Positions 60,905 to 64,000 of a stretch of 64,000 nt of DNA are shown here, piece by piece. Where the stretch lies: assembly GCA_034926635.1 (NCBI GenBank), contig JAYFQX010000010.1, forward strand, positions 1 through 64,000. The letters run 5' to 3'. Below the pieces are notes generated by a model. It had not been told where the DNA came from and made no database searches. It worked only from the letters and a program-made list of their open reading frames with translations. A program made the position numbers and the translations under genes. How positions within the stretch are numbered: position 1 is the first letter of the stretch; the number at the start of each line of letters is the position of its first letter. This stretch comes from Christensenella sp034926635. Lineage in GTDB: Bacteria; Bacillota; Clostridia; Christensenellales; Christensenellaceae.

Positions 60905-62236
60905 ATGCCTAAATATACAAAGAATGATTTGCATAAAATAATAGATGAAAATGGAATCAGGTTCTTACGTCTGCAATTCACTGATGTTTTTGGAATTCTG
61001 AAGAATATTACGGTGACAACCAGTAAATTAGATAAAATTATTGAGGAAGGCTGTATGTTTGATGGATCCTCCATCGATGGTTTCGCGAGGATAGAGGAAT
61101 CGGATATGATGCTGGTTCCTGATCTGGATACATTTGAAATTTTTCCGTGGTCTAACCCTAAGGGGAGGACGGCGCGTTTTATTTGCGATGTATACATGCC
61201 GGATGGTACGCCGTATCAGGGATGTCCGCGATATATTTTGAAAAGACAGCTGGAAAAAGCAAAAGAGCTTGGCTATACGCTTAACATTGGACCGGAAGCA
61301 GAATTTTTTCTGTTCCATAAAGATGAAAACGGAAAAGCGACGATTGAAACAAATGACGACGGTGGTTATTTTGATTTGGCACCGCTTGACATGGGCGGCG
61401 CGGCGCGCAGGGATATTTGTCTGGCACTCGAAGAAATGGGTTTTGAGATTGAAGCTTCTCATCATGAATGCGCAGTTGGGCAGCACGAAATTGATTTTAA
61501 ATACGGAAACGCCCTTAAGATGGCGGATGACGTGATGACGTTCAAGATTGTGGTGAAACGGATTGCACAGACGCACAACCTGCATGCAACCTTTATGCCC
61601 AAGCCGATTTATGGGATCGCGGGAAGCGGGATGCATATCAATATGTCGCTTTGCACCGCAACGGGTAACGCTTTTACCAGTAAGGAAGACGAGCTTGGAC
61701 TTTCGCGTCAGGCTTATGGATTTATGGCGGGAATATTAAAACACGCAAGAGGCTTGTCGCTGCTCACCAATCCTACGATCAATTCCTATAAGCGTTTGGT
61801 GCCTGGGTTTGAGGCGCCATGTTATATTGCGTGGTCTGCCAAAAACCGTAGTCCGTTGATTCGTGTGCCATTTGCGCGTGGCGCAGCAACAAGGATAGAA
61901 ATGCGTAATCCCGATCCTACGGCAAATCCTTATCTCGCCTATGCGGGTGCTCTTGCAGCGGGGTTGGAAGGCATTACTGAAGGATTGGTTCCGCCGCCGC
62001 CGGTGAATAAAAATATTTATACGCTTTCTGAAGAAGAAAAGAAGATGCATAAAATCAAAAGGGTACCGCAGAATATGTTTGATGCGATCAATGATTTTAA
62101 AGATGATCCGCTAATGCGTGAAGTGTTGGGCGACGGTGCCTATGAGAAGTATCTGAAAGGAAAGATAAGCGAATGGGCGGATTATTCCCAGCACGTGCAT
62201 GAATGGGAACGTGAACATTATTTGACTAAATACTAA
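60905..62236 (+). CDS. glnA: Glutamine synthetase type I
   Basis: A 443-residue dodecameric enzyme making glutamine from glutamate, ammonia and ATP. The motif MFDGSSIDGF is near residue 48, GPEAEFFLF near 130, GSGMHINMSL near 240, NPTINSYKRLVPGFEAP near 280 (ATP- and glutamate-binding) and RIEMRNPDPTANPY near 325. Length and absence of a GSI-beta insertion indicate the Bacillota GSI-alpha type, feedback-regulated rather than adenylylated. No GlnR gene is adjacent, and I see no clear GlnR box upstream. ATATGGAGG precedes ATG 60905. Confidence 0.97.
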   Translation: MPKYTKNDLHKIIDENGIRFLRLQFTDVFGILKNITVTTSKLDKIIEEGCMFDGSSIDGFARIEESDMMLVPDLDTFEIFPWSNPKGRTARFICDVYMPDGTPYQGCPRYILKRQLEKAKELGYTLNIGPEAEFFLFHKDENGKATIETNDDGGYFDLAPLDMGGAARRDICLALEEMGFEIEASHHECAVGQHEIDFKYGNALKMADDVMTFKIVVKRIAQTHNLHATFMPKPIYGIAGSGMHINMSLCTATGNAFTSKEDELGLSRQAYGFMAGILKHARGLSLLTNPTINSYKRLVPGFEAPCYIAWSAKNRSPLIRVPFARGAATRIEMRNPDPTANPYLAYAGALAAGLEGITEGLVPPPPVNKNIYTLSEEEKKMHKIKRVPQNMFDAINDFKDDPLMREVLGDGAYEKYLKGKISEWADYSQHVHEWEREHYLTKY

Positions 62237-62258
62237 ACCGTTCGCAAAAAAGAGTGAT

Positions 62259-62295
62259 ACCCCTTTGATGGATTTTGTTATCGAAGGGGTTTTTA
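62259..62295 (+). terminator. Terminator after glnA
   Basis: ACCCCTTTGAT pairs with ATCGAAGGGGT (one wobble) and is followed by five T. Confidence 0.88.
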
Positions 62296-62382
62296 ATTAA
62301 AAGTAGAAAAATCGCTGATTACATGTTTTCATTAAAAGCATTATAATAGGTAAAAAGTGAAAAGAAGAGGAGGGAAGCGTGA

Positions 62383-63135
62383 ATGAAACTTGCGAGGGTT
62401 AAAACGCAGGATGGAATACACTATGCACAGATCCAAGACGGCGAAGCCATAGTATTAGAGGGAAATCCTTTTGAAGAAGTAAAAGTTTCCAGGAAAAGGA
62501 TTGGTTCGGGAGAATACCGTTTGCTTGCGCCCAGCGAGCCGAAAAACATTGTAGCGGTCGGACTTAATTACCGCAGTCATGCACAGGAGCTTGGGATGGA
62601 AATTCCAAAAGAACCTTTGATTTTTTCCAAGTGGGCGACTTCGGTTTTGGATCCTGGTGGGATCATCAAAAAACCGGAGGTTTGTAAACGGCTGGATTAC
62701 GAAGCGGAGCTTGCTTTTGTAGTGGGAAAACAGTGTAAAAGTATTGTCCCTGCAAAGGCGCAGGAATATATCTTAGGATATACATGCCTCAACGACGTTA
62801 CTGCGCGTGATTTGCAGCAGACGGATGGGCAGTGGGCGAGGTGTAAAGGTTTTGATACTTTTAGTCCGTTTGGACCGTGGATCGAGACAGAGTTTGATCC
62901 GTTACATGCGCATGTGCGGGCTATTTTGAATGGTAACACTGTGCAGGAAGGATACACCAGCGATTACATTTTTGACGTATACCGGATTTTAGCATATGTG
63001 AGTAGCTTTATGACACTATATCCAGGAGATGTGGTGACAACCGGGACACCGGGCGGAATTGGTCCGATGGAACCGGGAGATCAAATCAGTATCGTAGTTG
63101 ATGGAATCGGTGAACTTAAAAATATGATAGGATAA
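62383..63135 (+). CDS. Fumarylacetoacetate hydrolase (FAH)-family enzyme
   Basis: A 250-residue metal-dependent enzyme. After a ~50-residue N-terminal lobe comes the FAH domain: VGLNYRSHAQELG near residue 60, YEAELAFVVGK near 105 (metal Glu), GYTCLNDVTARDLQ near 130 and TGTPGGIGPMEPGD near 223. Relatives hydrolyse C-C bonds in acylpyruvates, decarboxylate oxaloacetate or hydrate 2-hydroxypentadienoate; a specific reaction cannot be chosen. GGAGGGAAG precedes ATG 62383. It is isolated between glnA and tRNA-Glu. Confidence 0.9.
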   Translation: MKLARVKTQDGIHYAQIQDGEAIVLEGNPFEEVKVSRKRIGSGEYRLLAPSEPKNIVAVGLNYRSHAQELGMEIPKEPLIFSKWATSVLDPGGIIKKPEVCKRLDYEAELAFVVGKQCKSIVPAKAQEYILGYTCLNDVTARDLQQTDGQWARCKGFDTFSPFGPWIETEFDPLHAHVRAILNGNTVQEGYTSDYIFDVYRILAYVSSFMTLYPGDVVTTGTPGGIGPMEPGDQISIVVDGIGELKNMIG

Positions 63136-63203
63136 TATCTGCTTAGAAATTTGCGGGCGGGGATTCTACAGATGTATCTTCACCCCCGTCCGTCATCTTT
63201 AGG

Positions 63204-63232
63204 TTGACAAATGCTGCGAAATACTCTAAAAT
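63204..63232 (+). promoter_or_regulatory. Promoter of tRNA-Glu
   Basis: TTGACA (63204-63209), 17 bp, TAAAAT (63227-63232), 22 bp before the tRNA. A GC-rich stem CGGGCGGGG/CCCCGTCCG with little T run lies just upstream (about 63150-63192) and may end the FAH gene. Confidence 0.82.
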
Positions 63233-63253
63233 AATGAATGCTATTCTAAATAT

Positions 63254-63328
63254 GGCTCCATGGTCAAGCGGTTAAGACGTAGCCCTCTCACGGCTGAATC
63301 TGGGGTTCGATTCCCCATGGAGTCACCA
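63254..63328 (+). tRNA. tRNA-Glu (CTC anticodon)
   Basis: A 75-nt cloverleaf. Acceptor arms GGCTCCA and TGGAGTC pair with one wobble, the D-arm is GGTCAAGCGGTTAAGAC, the anticodon loop is CTCTCAC with CTC at the anticodon, the T arm is GGGGTTCGATTCCCC, and CCA is encoded. It has its own promoter and terminator. A TTC-anticodon partner is expected elsewhere. Confidence 0.96.
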
Positions 63329-63352
63329 TTCGTATCCGAAAACCGGATGCAG

Positions 63353-63384
63353 TACCGCCAGTGTTTACGCTGGCGGTATTTTTA
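63353..63384 (+). terminator. Terminator after tRNA-Glu
   Basis: TACCGCCAG pairs perfectly with CTGGCGGTA and ends in T residues. The 63385-63577 stretch that follows shows no recognisable feature. Confidence 0.9.
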
Positions 63385-63577
63385 TCAAAAAAATCGGTTG
63401 GTGATATATAATTTTATGATATCGATACCGATTTCATTCCGAAAAATATACGGTAATTAACGACCTGCAGCGGCTTAAAATAAGATCCTCACTAATTCTG
63501 ATGCTTTTTAATGGATAATAACGAATCTATAGCCAAAAAATGTTTTGGGAGGTATCTTAAAAGCAGGGGTGAGGGTG

Positions 63578-64000
63578 ATGAGTAAAAATAGTAAAATCGT
63601 AATCAGTATTTTTTTTGTGATTGTTTTTTGCCTTGTTTCTTACTGTGTTGTACAAATAGGGGAGACACAACAAGGAATTTTGACATTAACACAACAATTA
63701 GCAGAGCAGGCAACTCAAAAAGGGCAAAGCGGCAACATTGCGCCTGAATCCTCTGCGTTACAAACGCCGGAAAGCTCTGGGCAACCGACAGAACAAATTG
63801 CCGCGCCCTCAATAAATGCAACGGATCAGGGCGGCACAGAAAATATATCGGGAGACCAGGAAAATACGGCTAAGGTTGCTACGCCTGAGCCGACCATGCA
63901 GCCGGAGCAAAAATCGCAGGGACAAATCGTTTACTGGGTTCCCAATGGAAAGGTTTATCATACTACGCCAAATTGTTCGACATTAGCGCGTTCCTCTACG
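63578..64000 (+). CDS. Membrane-anchored protein with C-terminal GKVYHxxxxC motif (cut by window edge)
   Basis: An open reading frame from ATG 63578 runs off the right edge (141 codons visible). GGGGTGAGGG precedes the ATG. One N-terminal membrane segment (about residues 7-27) is followed by a Gln-rich helical stretch and a long Gln/Pro/Ser/Thr-rich linker to about residue 115. Near the edge the sequence reads YWVPNGKVYHTTPNCSTL, resembling the small Cys/His motif at the end of several Bacillota surface and nuclease-type proteins. The end of the gene lies outside, so the full domain cannot be judged. Confidence 0.72.
   Translation, partial: MSKNSKIVISIFFVIVFCLVSYCVVQIGETQQGILTLTQQLAEQATQKGQSGNIAPESSALQTPESSGQPTEQIAAPSINATDQGGTENISGDQENTAKVATPEPTMQPEQKSQGQIVYWVPNGKVYHTTPNCSTLARSST

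Noticed and set aside
63260..63460. Small open frame over tRNA-Glu
   Set aside because: It begins inside the tRNA and crosses its terminator.

Overview
The window reads as chromosome of a Clostridia-class member of the Bacillota. Evidence: a spo0A gene, YabE-like and DivIC-like proteins, ATP-type PEP carboxykinase, GSI-type glutamine synthetase, strong GGAGG ribosome-binding sites, frequent TTG/GTG starts, many Rho-independent terminators and an AdoCbl riboswitch. I cannot name the genus. Gene density is high, with long co-directional operons and no intact phage, insertion sequence or CRISPR array.

Layout. 1-350: end of an rRNA operon (23S 3' end, 5S), then a decayed membrane-protein remnant. 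909-12476: housekeeping genes (DUF308 protein, MecA-like penicillin-binding protein, YabE-like 3D protein, rsmA, pckA, YcxB-like protein, trxB, glmM, glycerate kinase). 13120-20519: a sugar operon with ribose-type ABC importer, cyclase-family protein, zinc dehydrogenase and split transketolase. 20694-24042: a VTC polyphosphate polymerase, DUF4956 protein and beta-helical lipoprotein trio. 24490-28356: two TetR regulators, HU and a Ktr-type K+ channel. 28536-29709: spo0A, then a gene-free stretch with a DnaA-box cluster and a palindromic PadR operator. 29733-31973: PadR, HAAS-type membrane protein, HAD phosphatase.

32028-42661 is a cobalamin module: an AdoCbl riboswitch with terminator, two surface proteins carrying DUF4430 (the transcobalamin/intrinsic-factor C-terminal fold), one of them a giant with a PQQ-type propeller, and an ECF transporter with two T subunits, a fused double ATPase and an S subunit. 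I read this as Gram-positive surface capture and uptake of B12 or other corrinoids.

42972-55040 is a second sugar operon: SorC regulator, FGGY kinase, ABC importer with two permeases, a glycyl radical enzyme of unassigned substrate with its activase, a class II aldolase/epimerase and a D-lyxose isomerase. 55333-58947 holds an initiator tRNA-Met and a bacterial version of the plant Tm-1 protein: its two halves are separate genes, and the divergent AraC-type regulator has the second half as its putative sensor domain. 59012-64000 holds a DivIC-like protein, a YerB-like DUF3048 lipoprotein, glnA, an FAH-family enzyme, tRNA-Glu and a membrane protein cut by the window edge.

The two most interesting systems are the riboswitch-controlled DUF4430/ECF corrinoid module and the Tm-1-like trio with its paralogous sensor-regulator.
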